From: an uncultured Flavobacteriales bacterium
GTDB lineage: Bacteria > Bacteroidota > Bacteroidia > Flavobacteriales > Crocinitomicaceae
NCBI GenBank assembly: GCA_946479125.1
Contig: CAMLET010000115.1
Location: forward strand, 1 to 8,356
Direction: 5' to 3'
DNA length: 8,356 nucleotides
Below, in pieces: positions 1 to 5,271 of the stretch (its first letter is position 1; the number at the start of each line of letters is the position of its first letter). Both the position numbers and the translations under genes were made by a program. The notes under the pieces were generated by a model. That model did no database searches. It saw only the letters and a program-made list of their open reading frames with translations, and was not told the origin of the DNA.

Positions 1-819
1 CATACGGTTCTCGACAAAGAAGGTGAATATGCACTTGACGGAAGCAAGAAGAATTATTTTCCGGGGACCGCAAAACTTTCTGTGAAAGAAGAAGATGGCG
101 ACGAATTGTCCAAGACGATTGTAGTTGAGAAAGATCCTGGATTGCAGTTATACGCTAAGATCACGGATAAGAAAACCAAGGAGGCATTGGAAGGAGTAAA
201 AGTAACGCTGACCAACAATTTTACGGGTAAGTCGGACACGATTTACACCAATAATGTGGGTGAAATTCTGGAAGGAATCTACGACAGAAAAGTAGGGGAG
301 CGGATCAGTTACAACATCCGTATGGAGAAACAAGGTTATATGTCGAAAGGCACAACTTTGAACAAAGAGATAACAGCTCCGGGAATTCAAGATGCTTCAA
401 AAGACCTGAACTTGTCGTTAGAGAAAATGGACGTTGGAATGGACCTGGCAAAAGCGATTGACCTGAAACCAATATACTTCGACGTGAGTAAATGGGATAT
501 CCGTCCGGATGCTGCAATTGAGCTCGACAAAATTGTGAAAGTGATGAATGAATTCCCAACTATGGTGGTGGAATTGGGTTCACACACCGATTGTAGAGGA
601 ACAGCAGCGAAGAACATGGATTTATCCGACAAACGCGCCCAAGCTTCAGCGGCTTATATCAAGGCACGCATTACGAATCCCGATCGCATTTATGGTCGTG
701 GGTATGGAGAATCAATGATTTTGAACGGTTGTACCTGCGAAGGAAACAAGCAAAAGAAATATACCGAGGCTCAGCATTCTGTGAACAGAAGAACCGAGTT
801 CCTGGTAAAGAAAATTTAA
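1..819 (+). CDS. OmpA-family cell-envelope protein, 3' part (5' end outside window)
   Basis: The frame is open from base 1 to a TAA at 817-819, giving 272 visible residues, and no start is seen. The GTG at 82 lies inside the domain and is not a convincing start. Two parts are visible. First comes a beta-rich region (about 100-390) resembling a carboxypeptidase-regulatory-like (CRD) sandwich, with the phrase 'KTKEALEGVKVTL'. Then comes an OmpA C-terminal peptidoglycan-binding domain (about 463-816). In the latter I see the entry strand 'PIYFDVSKWDIRP', the HTD motif (Asp codon 589-591), 'LSDKRA' (Arg codon 634-636), 'GYGES' and the closing 'NRRTEF'. The Asp and Arg are the pair that binds diaminopimelate in OmpA-like domains. 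In Bacteroidota this CRD plus OmpA ending is common in long TPR/PD40/OmpA proteins, including T9SS PorE. The missing N-terminus prevents choosing among them. The likely role is anchoring an outer-membrane or periplasmic complex to peptidoglycan. Confidence 0.88.
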   Translation, partial: HTVLDKEGEYALDGSKKNYFPGTAKLSVKEEDGDELSKTIVVEKDPGLQLYAKITDKKTKEALEGVKVTLTNNFTGKSDTIYTNNVGEILEGIYDRKVGERISYNIRMEKQGYMSKGTTLNKEITAPGIQDASKDLNLSLEKMDVGMDLAKAIDLKPIYFDVSKWDIRPDAAIELDKIVKVMNEFPTMVVELGSHTDCRGTAAKNMDLSDKRAQASAAYIKARITNPDRIYGRGYGESMILNGCTCEGNKQKKYTEAQHSVNRRTEFLVKKI

Positions 820-839
820 GATACTCGTAAAGAGTGGTG

Positions 840-875
840 ATTCGTTTCTGTCATGTGGTTATCGCAGAAATGAAT
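840..875 (+). other. stem-loop downstream of the OmpA gene
   Basis: ATTCGTTTCTG (840-850) pairs with CAGAAATGAAT (865-875), giving 11 pairs with one G-U and a 14-nt loop. It lies between the OmpA stop and the terminator at 900. No T-run follows, so it is more likely a 3'-end mRNA structure than a terminator. Confidence 0.45.
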
Positions 876-899
876 TCGTGAATAGTTAACAGTGGTTAG

Positions 900-931
900 A
901 ACCCCAACTTCGGAAACGAGGTTGGGGTTTT
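900..931 (+). terminator. intrinsic terminator of the OmpA gene
   Basis: AACCCCAACTTCG (900-912) pairs with CGAGGTTGGGGTT (917-929). This is a 13-bp stem with one G-U pair, closed by a GAAA tetraloop (913-916) and running into TTTT (928-931). The T-run is short, but the stem is very stable and it is placed 80 bases after the OmpA stop. Confidence 0.85.
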
Positions 932-1116
932 GTAGATAATGTAAAATTTCAAATACAACCTTGTTCACCACTTAATTTGATGAAGTAGAATTATAAAAAA
1001 GAAACAAGAAATAAAGATGGTGATACTTCCATCAACGATCCAGTTGGGAGATGTTCGCAGAGTTGGATTCTCGTTGCAACCTGGAATATTGTTCCAATAA
1101 GAAGCTACTTTCCGGC
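932..1116. other. intergenic stretch without a supported gene
   Basis: This is the rest of a 339-base gap between the OmpA and lipoprotein genes. The longest reading frame I find by eye is 27 codons (ATG 1017 to TAA 1098-1100, + strand), with no family resemblance. A small inverted repeat TGGAA-N5-TTCCA sits at 1082-1096, near where a -33 element of the downstream promoter could lie. Nothing else stands out. Confidence 0.4.
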
Positions 1117-1147
1117 ATTAAATTTGCTGTGTGCGCATATTAAATTT
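1117..1147 (+). promoter_or_regulatory. candidate promoter with direct repeat, upstream of the lipoprotein gene
   Basis: TAAATTTG (1119-1126) matches the Bacteroidota -7 consensus TAnnTTTG. No good TTG is found 19-21 bases upstream; the nearest is at 1089-1091. The 9-mer ATTAAATTT occurs at 1117-1125 and again at 1139-1147, a 22-bp period, or two helical turns. This could be an operator, or chance in AT-rich DNA. If the -7 is right, transcription would begin about 1131-1133, giving a leader of under 30 nt. Confidence 0.35.
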
Positions 1148-1158
1148 AACTACTGTTT

Positions 1159-2232
1159 ATGAAAATAATTTACCTGTTGAGTACCATCTTCATTCTATTC
1201 TCTTGTCAAACTCTGCGTATTGAAAAGCGTGTGCATTCTAAAGGTTACGCTGTTTTCTGGAATAAGAAAGCCAAAGCGTCAAACAATGAAGCTCAGAAAT
1301 CTTTAACCTTAACCGAAGACAAAGCGAATAAGACATCGAAAAAAGAACTTGCTGATAATGTTTTAGAAGAAGAACAAAGCGATTCTATTTCTGCGACTGT
1401 GTCAAATTCATTTCCGGAATTGAGTAAGGAAAAATCCATTCCTTCGGCTGAACAAGAAATACTGCATGCAAATGGTTCCGAGGCCTCAATTCACAAAGAT
1501 CAATTGATTGACAAGGAAAACAACATTAAAGCAATTGACTCTGAAACGGATGATTCTGAAAACTCTAAACTCGCTTTTCTTCCTTTAGCTTTTCCATTCC
1601 TGATTCCATTCTTTTCCAAACGACGGAAACAAACGCAGTTGCAACATTGGGCAAAAGAAAATAAGAATAAAGCGCGTTGGAGTATTGTTGGATTATCTCT
1701 ATTTACTGGTGCGACTTCCTTTTTTCTGGGTCATTTCTTTTCAGATTACAGCACTCCGGAGTTATTGCCGCTTTCTTTCATTACGCTTTGCGGGGCTTCA
1801 GCTGTTTATATGCTTAGTGAAAATAAAAGTGTTAAAACCAAAGCATTGATAGCAACCTCTGCGTCGTCTTCGTTGTTTTTGTTCGCTTCCGGAATGATGG
1901 ATGATACCGTTTATGTAGAAGATACCACCATTTTGCCATGGTGGGCAATTGTACTGTTAATGATTGTTCTTGTTGCTGCGGTTGCTGGAGCATCCTTTCT
2001 CGTTGGAGTTCTTGCCTGTTCACTTTCCTGTTCAAGCGCACCAATCTGGACAGTGCTTTTAGCAGGATACGGTGGAATGTATCTTGTTCTATTCTTCGGT
2101 TTTTGGGCTGGATTCAGTTTGTTCAAACGACAAAGTCAACGCAATACAAGTTTTGCCGGAAAAGCGGCTTTGTGGGCTTTGGGAATCTTACTGTTTTTAA
2201 CTTTGCTGTCGTTTTTTGGAGCATTCATTTGA
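1159..2232 (+). CDS. putative lipoprotein with several C-terminal membrane segments, unknown function
   Basis: I do not recognise this 357-residue protein. It starts with a short basic and hydrophobic leader ending in the lipobox-like LFSC, with Cys16 as the predicted lipidation site. Residues 20-34 ('RIEKRVHSKGYAVFW') resemble an N-terminal motif that I recall from other Bacteroidota lipoproteins. Residues 36-137 are polar, charged and low in complexity, suggesting a disordered linker. From about 138 on, hydrophobic segments appear near 138-152, 174-194, 203-219, 229-247, 259-290, 297-322 and 337-357. The loop 154-173 is strongly basic ('KRRK', 'NKNKARW') and loop 248-258 is acidic, which fits an inner-membrane protein whose lipidated N-terminus faces the periplasm. 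The basic loop 323-335 fits that topology poorly, so the segment count is uncertain. The ATG at 1159 is the only start giving the signal peptide. The gene is convergent with alkB, with 24 bases between them. Confidence 0.8.
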   Translation: MKIIYLLSTIFILFSCQTLRIEKRVHSKGYAVFWNKKAKASNNEAQKSLTLTEDKANKTSKKELADNVLEEEQSDSISATVSNSFPELSKEKSIPSAEQEILHANGSEASIHKDQLIDKENNIKAIDSETDDSENSKLAFLPLAFPFLIPFFSKRRKQTQLQHWAKENKNKARWSIVGLSLFTGATSFFLGHFFSDYSTPELLPLSFITLCGASAVYMLSENKSVKTKALIATSASSSLFLFASGMMDDTVYVEDTTILPWWAIVLLMIVLVAAVAGASFLVGVLACSLSCSSAPIWTVLLAGYGGMYLVLFFGFWAGFSLFKRQSQRNTSFAGKAALWALGILLFLTLLSFFGAFI

Positions 2233-2234
2233 GA

Positions 2235-2258
2235 AAGAGAGACACATTCAATTCTCTT
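2235..2258. other. weak inverted repeat between convergent genes
   Basis: AAGAGA (2235-2240) and TCTCTT (2253-2258) could form a 6-bp stem with a 12-nt loop in the 24-base gap between the two convergent stop codons. It reaches into the alkB stop codon. It is too short, and lacks a T-run, to be called a terminator with confidence. Confidence 0.25.
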
Positions 2259-2862
2259 ACTTCCGTATCTTCCTAAACGTCAGATTAATTCTTGGCGTAT
2301 GAACTTTTGTAGTGGGTGGTAAACGATGCAGCCAGAAATCCTGTGTTTCTTTTTCCATAGTAAGCAAGCTTCCGTTTTCAAGAATGATTTCCCGTTTCTC
2401 GCCCGAAGTTTTGTGTTTAAAAGCGAATTTTCGCTCAGCGCCAAAACTGAAGGAAGCAATCGTTCCATGTTTTTCAAGATCTTTTTCGGCGTCACTGTGC
2501 CAGGCCATTCCTTCAGAACCATCGTGATACAAATTGAGTAAACAGGAATTGTAGGTTTCGCCCGTTAATTCTTCTGCACGCTGTTTCAATTCCAGCAGAA
2601 CAGCATTCCATTTCAGTGCAACACGCGTAATCCCTGAATACGTATAGTTGTAGGTTTCGTCAGCATACCATGCAATTTTACGTTTGGTGACAATCAGTTT
2701 CCCGAAAATCATTGCCTGATCGTTCTTCCATTCTACCGTTTTCATCAATTCGTCGTAAAAACGAATACGTTCTTCTGCTGTGAAGATCACTCCGAAATAA
2801 TGCACGGTTCCATCATGTGGAAGTAAGTTTACAGGTTCATCGATGGGGAAAAGTGAACTCAT
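2257..2862 (-). CDS. alkB: AlkB-like 2OG-Fe(II) dioxygenase, alkylated-DNA repair
   Basis: A 201-residue protein of the AlkB family, which uses Fe(II), O2 and 2-oxoglutarate to remove methyl groups such as 1-methyladenine and 3-methylcytosine from DNA. The iron ligands are visible: HSD (His122, Asp124) and the distal His179 in 'WLHRLPP'. 'PRINLTFRKI' (190-199) supplies the arginines (191, 197) that bind 2-oxoglutarate and the active site. The spacing 'LHRLPPTTKVHTPRINLTFR' resembles human ALKBH2 more than E. coli AlkB. The frame runs open upstream to 2973, but I chose the ATG at 2862. There the family-like N-terminus begins, and the extra 37 residues overlap the conserved 3' part of ada. The start overlaps the ada stop as ATGA, implying translational coupling and one transcript. 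The length is typical of the family. Function is well supported; substrate range is inferred. Confidence 0.92.
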   Translation of the reverse strand: MSSLFPIDEPVNLLPHDGTVHYFGVIFTAEERIRFYDELMKTVEWKNDQAMIFGKLIVTKRKIAWYADETYNYTYSGITRVALKWNAVLLELKQRAEELTGETYNSCLLNLYHDGSEGMAWHSDAEKDLEKHGTIASFSFGAERKFAFKHKTSGEKREIILENGSLLTMEKETQDFWLHRLPPTTKVHTPRINLTFRKIRK

Positions 2863-3707
2863 GCCTCCTGCGGATTTAACGTACATTGTTCGTAAGCAAG
2901 AATGACACGTTTGCGCGTTTCTCCCCACATGTAACCGCCAATTTCTCCGCTTTGTCGGATAACACGATGACAAGGAATTAAAAATGCAACAGGATTACTT
3001 CCGATTGCTGTTCCAACAGCTCTCGAAGCATTTGGTTGTTCGATTGTTTTCGCCAAATCGCCGTAAGTGCTTAAATCGCCAAACGGAATTTTCAATAATG
3101 CCGACCAAACCTTTAACTGGAAATCGGTTCCTTTCAAATGGAGTTTCAGCTCTTCTGGCTTACCTGCCTTTTCCTGAAAAAGCTTCAAGGCTTTTGTATG
3201 CAATTCATTCGTCGTTTCTTTCAAAACAGCATTCGGAAACTGCGTTTTTAAATAGTTCAATCCTTCTTTTTTCGATTCATGGAACATCAGATGACAAATT
3301 CCTTTCGAAGTGGAAGCCACAATAATCTCCCCGAAAGCAGTTTGAGAAAAGGAATATGCAATTTCTAAATTCTTACCGCCATTTTGGTATTCGGCTGGCG
3401 ACATTCCTTCGATCTTCACAAATAAGTCATGTAGACGACTTGTGCTTGAAAGTCCGGAATCAAATGCAGTATCGAAAAGTGTTTGTTGTTTGTTCAGTAA
3501 ACTTTTGGCGTAATGCAAAGTTGTGTATTGTAGGAAATTCTTCGGGCTTGTGCCCACAAATTCGGTGAACAAGCGCTGAAAGTGAAACGGACTCATATGC
3601 ACACTTGCAGCAATTTCATCCAAACTGGGTTGTTGTTTGAAGTTTTCCTGAATGAAATTCAGAGCCTCCGCAATTTTGTCGTAATGATATGAGTTGTTCG
3701 CCTCCAT
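2859..3707 (-). CDS. ada: Ada-like protein: AraC-type HTH fused to O6-alkylguanine-DNA alkyltransferase
   Basis: 282 residues. Residues about 8-108 form an AraC-family double helix-turn-helix: 'SLDEIAASVHMSPFHFQRLF' starts at 28, and a second unit at 76-108 ends in 'GMSPAEYQ'. Residues about 112-190 are the alkyltransferase N-terminal half. Residues 193-275 are the catalytic half, with Tyr215 in 'STYG', the arginine finger Arg229 in 'NASRAVGTA', the acceptor Cys246 in 'PCHRV', and 'GGYMWGETRK'. The enzyme moves the alkyl group from O6-alkylguanine to Cys246 in a suicide reaction. The N-terminal four-cysteine zinc domain of E. coli Ada (methyl-phosphotriester sensor) is absent, since the protein begins directly at the HTH. 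The alkB-like gene overlaps its end by 4 nt, and a TonB-C-like gene ends 75 bases upstream on the same strand. The ATG at 3707 leaves the HTH complete. An Ada-box-like sequence lies 48 bases or so before the start. Confidence 0.93.
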   Translation of the reverse strand: MEANNSYHYDKIAEALNFIQENFKQQPSLDEIAASVHMSPFHFQRLFTEFVGTSPKNFLQYTTLHYAKSLLNKQQTLFDTAFDSGLSSTSRLHDLFVKIEGMSPAEYQNGGKNLEIAYSFSQTAFGEIIVASTSKGICHLMFHESKKEGLNYLKTQFPNAVLKETTNELHTKALKLFQEKAGKPEELKLHLKGTDFQLKVWSALLKIPFGDLSTYGDLAKTIEQPNASRAVGTAIGSNPVAFLIPCHRVIRQSGEIGGYMWGETRKRVILAYEQCTLNPQEA

Positions 3708-3718
3708 TTGTTTTTCTA

Positions 3719-3726
3719 CAAATATC
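3719..3726 (-). promoter_or_regulatory. candidate -7 promoter element for ada-alkB
   Basis: On the minus strand the string is GATATTTG, 7 of 8 to the Bacteroidota -7 consensus TAnnTTTG. It lies 12 bases before the ada ATG, so the leader would be very short. No clear TTG is present at -33, which could fit a promoter that depends on an activator. Confidence 0.3.
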
Positions 3727-3755
3727 AGTCGTGAAGTTCGAAAGAAAAATCTGAT

Positions 3756-3767
3756 TCTTGCGCTTTT
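3756..3767 (-). promoter_or_regulatory. Ada-box-like operator upstream of ada
   Basis: The minus strand reads AAAAGCGCAAGA. It contains AAAGCGCAA, the core I recall of the E. coli ada-regulon box (A box AAT, six bases, B box GCAA). The B-box half is exact, whereas the A-box position reads TAC instead of AAT. The site lies in the 75-base gap before ada, about 30 bases upstream of the candidate -7 element, where an activator site would be expected. The match rests on my memory of the E. coli site. Confidence 0.4.
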
Positions 3768-3782
3768 GTAGTTGGGATCAAT

Positions 3783-4241
3783 TCAATTATCCTTCAGGTA
3801 ATGCCAGTTCATGTCATCCTTCATTCCCATTCTTCCCAAAGAAACACTACCCGAATTAAACTGTAAAACTATAATTGCACCTACTTTTTTCTTGAGTTTA
3901 TCCCATTTCAGAGACTCATCTATCCAAGGTTTGAGATTCAGTTTTTTTGTTTTGACATTTGTTTGATTTTTAAGACTTAGCAAGCAAGAATTCCCTTCTA
4001 AATCAACAATTACCTGAAGTTCAAGTGTTCCTTTCAATTTTGAAAACAGTTCTTCACCAAAATATGCTCTCAGATCAAGAAGAAATTGTTCCGAATTCAT
4101 TTTCGCTGTAGTTGTATCAGCTTCAAGCATGAAATTATCTGTATCACAACCGTCAAATTTTTCTTCAAAAATGTATTGAGCAGAAGCCAAATTTGTTGTA
4201 CTAAATAAGGCGAAAAGAATAAGATATTTTAAGTTTTTCAT
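3783..4241 (-). CDS. small secreted protein with TonB-C-like tail, unknown function
   Basis: 152 residues. The frame is open to an ATG at 4286, but the ATG at 4241 is preferred because it starts a clean signal peptide: a short KNLK basic end, then the hydrophobic 'YLILFALF', with likely cleavage after ASA (residue 21). The mature part has a polar stretch up to about 48 and then a fold reminiscent of the TonB C-terminal domain. That fold has 'LELQVIVDLEGNSCLL' (73-88) in the place of the usual 'G.v.v.fvid..G' strand-turn, 'PWIDESLKWDKLK' (105-117) in the place of the helix and 'pkW.P', and 'VGAIIVLQF' (120-128) as the last strand. No transmembrane anchor besides the signal is seen, so it is not a standard energy transducer. 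It lies 75 bases upstream of ada on the same strand, and a shared transcript is possible but not shown. Confidence 0.72.
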   Translation of the reverse strand: MKNLKYLILFALFSTTNLASAQYIFEEKFDGCDTDNFMLEADTTTAKMNSEQFLLDLRAYFGEELFSKLKGTLELQVIVDLEGNSCLLSLKNQTNVKTKKLNLKPWIDESLKWDKLKKKVGAIIVLQFNSGSVSLGRMGMKDDMNWHYLKDN

Positions 4242-4349
4242 TTGTGAATTGAATACATAGCGAATATACCGAATCATTTTATTCAAATTTTCTTCAAATG
4301 GAAGATTTTCGTTCTTCTCAATAAAATCAGCACCAAAGCCGATAATTAC

Positions 4350-4361
4350 CGTTTATAAACG
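4350..4361. promoter_or_regulatory. 12-bp perfect palindrome in the divergent region before ssb1
   Basis: CGTTTATAAACG is its own reverse complement. It lies between the divergent secreted-protein gene and ssb1, about 55 bases upstream of the candidate ssb1 -7 element. It is a candidate binding site for a dimeric regulator; no known regulator is recognised. Confidence 0.35.
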
Positions 4362-4367
4362 AAAAAT

Positions 4368-4396
4368 ATTCGACAGTAAATAGATAAAAGTCGAAT
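4368..4396. promoter_or_regulatory. inverted repeat, operator candidate upstream of ssb1
   Basis: ATTCGAC (4368-4374) and GTCGAAT (4390-4396) are exact inverted copies with 15 bases between them, 22 bp centre to centre, so both halves face the same side of the helix. The right half ends 18 bases before CAACTTTG (4415-4422), which is 7 of 8 to the TAnnTTTG -7 consensus. It therefore overlaps where a -33 element would be. It is consistent with a repressor or activator site for the ssb operon. Confidence 0.38.
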
Positions 4397-4411
4397 CCAG
4401 ATTTGGAGCTG

Positions 4412-4437
4412 CCACAACTTTGCATCATCAAACAATC
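4412..4437 (+). repeat. bipartite motif CCACAACTT-N10-AACAATC, copy 1 (before ssb1)
   Basis: The 9-mer CCACAACTT (4412-4420) and the 7-mer AACAATC (4431-4437) are separated by 10 bases. The same two blocks with the same spacing occur before ssb2 at 4876-4901. Copy 1 contains the candidate -7 element CAACTTTG and ends 53 bases before the ssb1 ATG. Confidence 0.5.
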
Positions 4438-4490
4438 GATAGTCGGTTGGAAACAAAACAAATTTTTACAAACGTTTAAAACAACAAGTT

Positions 4491-4856
4491 ATGAGTACGC
4501 TAAAAAACAAAGTGAATTTGATCGGAAGAGTGGGTGCGAAACCAGAATCTCAAGTTTTTGAATCTGGAGCGAAAAGAGCTCGAATGGCTATTGCAACGAA
4601 CGAACGATACAAAGACAAAAAAGGCGAGTGGGTAGACAATACTCAGTGGCACAATGTAGTGGCTTGGGGAAGCACGGTGGATAGAGTTGTGAAGGCTCTG
4701 GATAAGGGTTCTGAAGTAGTGATCGAGGGCAGATTGGTGAATCGGAATTTCGAAGGCAAGAATGGCGAGAAGCGTTATGTTACCGAAATCGAATTGTCTG
4801 ATTTTGTGCTTGTGAACCGCAAGAGCGACTCTAATACTGAAACTACGAAGGCTTAA
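4491..4856 (+). CDS. ssb: single-stranded DNA-binding protein, tailless (SSB1)
   Basis: 121 residues with an OB-fold of the bacterial SSB family: 'NKVNLIGRVGAKPE' start, 'ATNERYKDKKGEW', 'TQWHNVVAWG' (51-60), 'KGSEVVIEGRLVNRNF' and 'RYVTEIELSDFVLV'. It would coat single-stranded DNA during replication, recombination or repair. By alignment to E. coli SSB, the DNA-stacking aromatics are at Tyr40 (W40), Trp53 (W54), Trp59 (F60) and Phe87 (W88), and His54 matches H55. The protein stops about ten residues after the fold in 'SDSNTETTKA', so the long linker and acidic DDDIPF-type tip that recruits partner proteins are missing. It is therefore probably not the only SSB of the cell. It is the first gene of a three-gene ssb series, and its stop codon lies in a strong hairpin. 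The start is the only ATG giving the family N-terminus. Confidence 0.93.
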   Translation: MSTLKNKVNLIGRVGAKPESQVFESGAKRARMAIATNERYKDKKGEWVDNTQWHNVVAWGSTVDRVVKALDKGSEVVIEGRLVNRNFEGKNGEKRYVTEIELSDFVLVNRKSDSNTETTKA

Positions 4857-4873
4857 GCGCTTTCGTAGTTCAG
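4837..4873 (+). other. strong hairpin around the ssb1 stop codon
   Basis: AACTACGAAGGC (4841-4852) pairs with GCTTTCGTAGTT (4859-4870), giving 12 pairs with one G-U and the loop TTAAGC. CTG/CAG (4837-4839 with 4871-4873) adds three pairs beyond a bulged A. The TAA stop (4854-4856) lies in the loop. No T-run follows, so it is a poor intrinsic terminator. It fits an mRNA-processing, stabilising or attenuation structure that separates ssb1 expression from ssb2-ssb3. Confidence 0.6.
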
Positions 4874-4875
4874 GT

Positions 4876-4901
4876 CCACAACTTAAGTATTAACAACAAT
4901 C
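4876..4901 (+). repeat. bipartite motif CCACAACTT-N10-AACAATC, copy 2 (before ssb2)
   Basis: The blocks are at 4876-4884 and 4895-4901, with the same sequence and spacing as copy 1. Copy 2 lies directly after the ssb1 hairpin and 8 bases before the ATG at 4910 (38 before the ATG at 4940). The internal 10 bases differ from copy 1. It may be a shared regulatory site or a relic of tandem duplication. Confidence 0.5.
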
Positions 4902-4909
4902 ATTTTATT

Positions 4910-5260
4910 ATGGAATCAATTCGCAAGGCACCGTTAACTATGAGTTTTAACCAGGTGAGTATTATAGGAAAAATCGCTTCAGATCCGAAGTTTTCAGTTT
5001 TGTCGGACGGGAAGAAAGTAGTCAACTTTTCTATGTCGACGCAAGAGAACATCTTGGATCGTGACGGAAATGTACAGATCAAACGCAACTTACATCGCAT
5101 CACTGCTTTTGGTCGTTGGGCTAAAGTTTTCGAGGAATTATGCGGCAAAGGCGTTCATCTCGCAGTGGACGGTAAGTTGGTTTCTCGTTTCTACAAGACG
5201 GAGACAGGTGAACGAAAGATGTTCTCTGAGATCGAAGTGAACGATATGGTAATTATCTAA
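4910..5260 (+). CDS. single-stranded DNA-binding protein paralogue, tailless (SSB2)
   Basis: 116 residues from the ATG at 4910, or 106 from the ATG at 4940. The OB-fold follows SSB1: 'NQVSIIGKIASDPK', 'LHRITAFG' (61-68), 'KGVHLAVDGKLVSRFY' and 'FSEIEVNDMVII'. The second start gives 'MSFNQV', which lines up with the N-termini of its neighbours and begins ATGAGT like ssb1. The first start has the more AT-rich leader usual in this phylum. I list the longer form and regard the shorter as equally likely. The protein ends with the fold, so there is no linker or acidic tail. The aromatic stacking positions are partly lost: Leu61 replaces W54 and Ile48 replaces W40, while Phe67 and Tyr95 remain. It is probably an ssDNA binder with altered affinity or a partner subunit of another SSB. 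It lies 11 bases before ssb3 and is surely co-transcribed with it. Confidence 0.88.
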   Translation: MESIRKAPLTMSFNQVSIIGKIASDPKFSVLSDGKKVVNFSMSTQENILDRDGNVQIKRNLHRITAFGRWAKVFEELCGKGVHLAVDGKLVSRFYKTETGERKMFSEIEVNDMVII

Positions 5261-5271
5261 TTGAGTGAGGC

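Noticed and set aside
1017..1100. 27-codon frame on the + strand in the OmpA-lipoprotein gap
   Set aside because: Too short, no recognisable motif, and no clear ribosome-binding site or conservation evidence.
1938..2276. 112-codon + strand frame overlapping the lipoprotein gene
   Set aside because: Cysteine- and tryptophan-rich alternate frame of the membrane domain, with no independent support.
2860..2872. AGGAGG just before the alkB ATG as a Shine-Dalgarno site
   Set aside because: Only one base separates it from the ATG, too close for normal pairing, and it encodes the last ada residues. Bacteroidota rarely rely on this signal.
2863..2973. N-terminal extension of the AlkB-like frame up to the ATG at 2973
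   Set aside because: It overlaps the conserved catalytic end of ada on the same strand and adds a cysteine- and arginine-rich stretch unlike AlkB. The ATGA overlap at 2859-2862 is the natural junction.
2984..3325. 113-codon + strand frame opposite ada
   Set aside because: Shadow of ada on the other strand; its sequence has no protein-like domain, and ada is clearly the real gene.
4242..4286. Extended start of the secreted protein at ATG 4286
   Set aside because: It would place 15 polar residues before a good signal peptide. The ATG at 4241 gives a standard signal length.
4470..4477. 8-bp palindrome AAACGTTT before ssb1
   Set aside because: Short palindromes of this kind are frequent in AT-rich leaders, and nothing else supports a site here.
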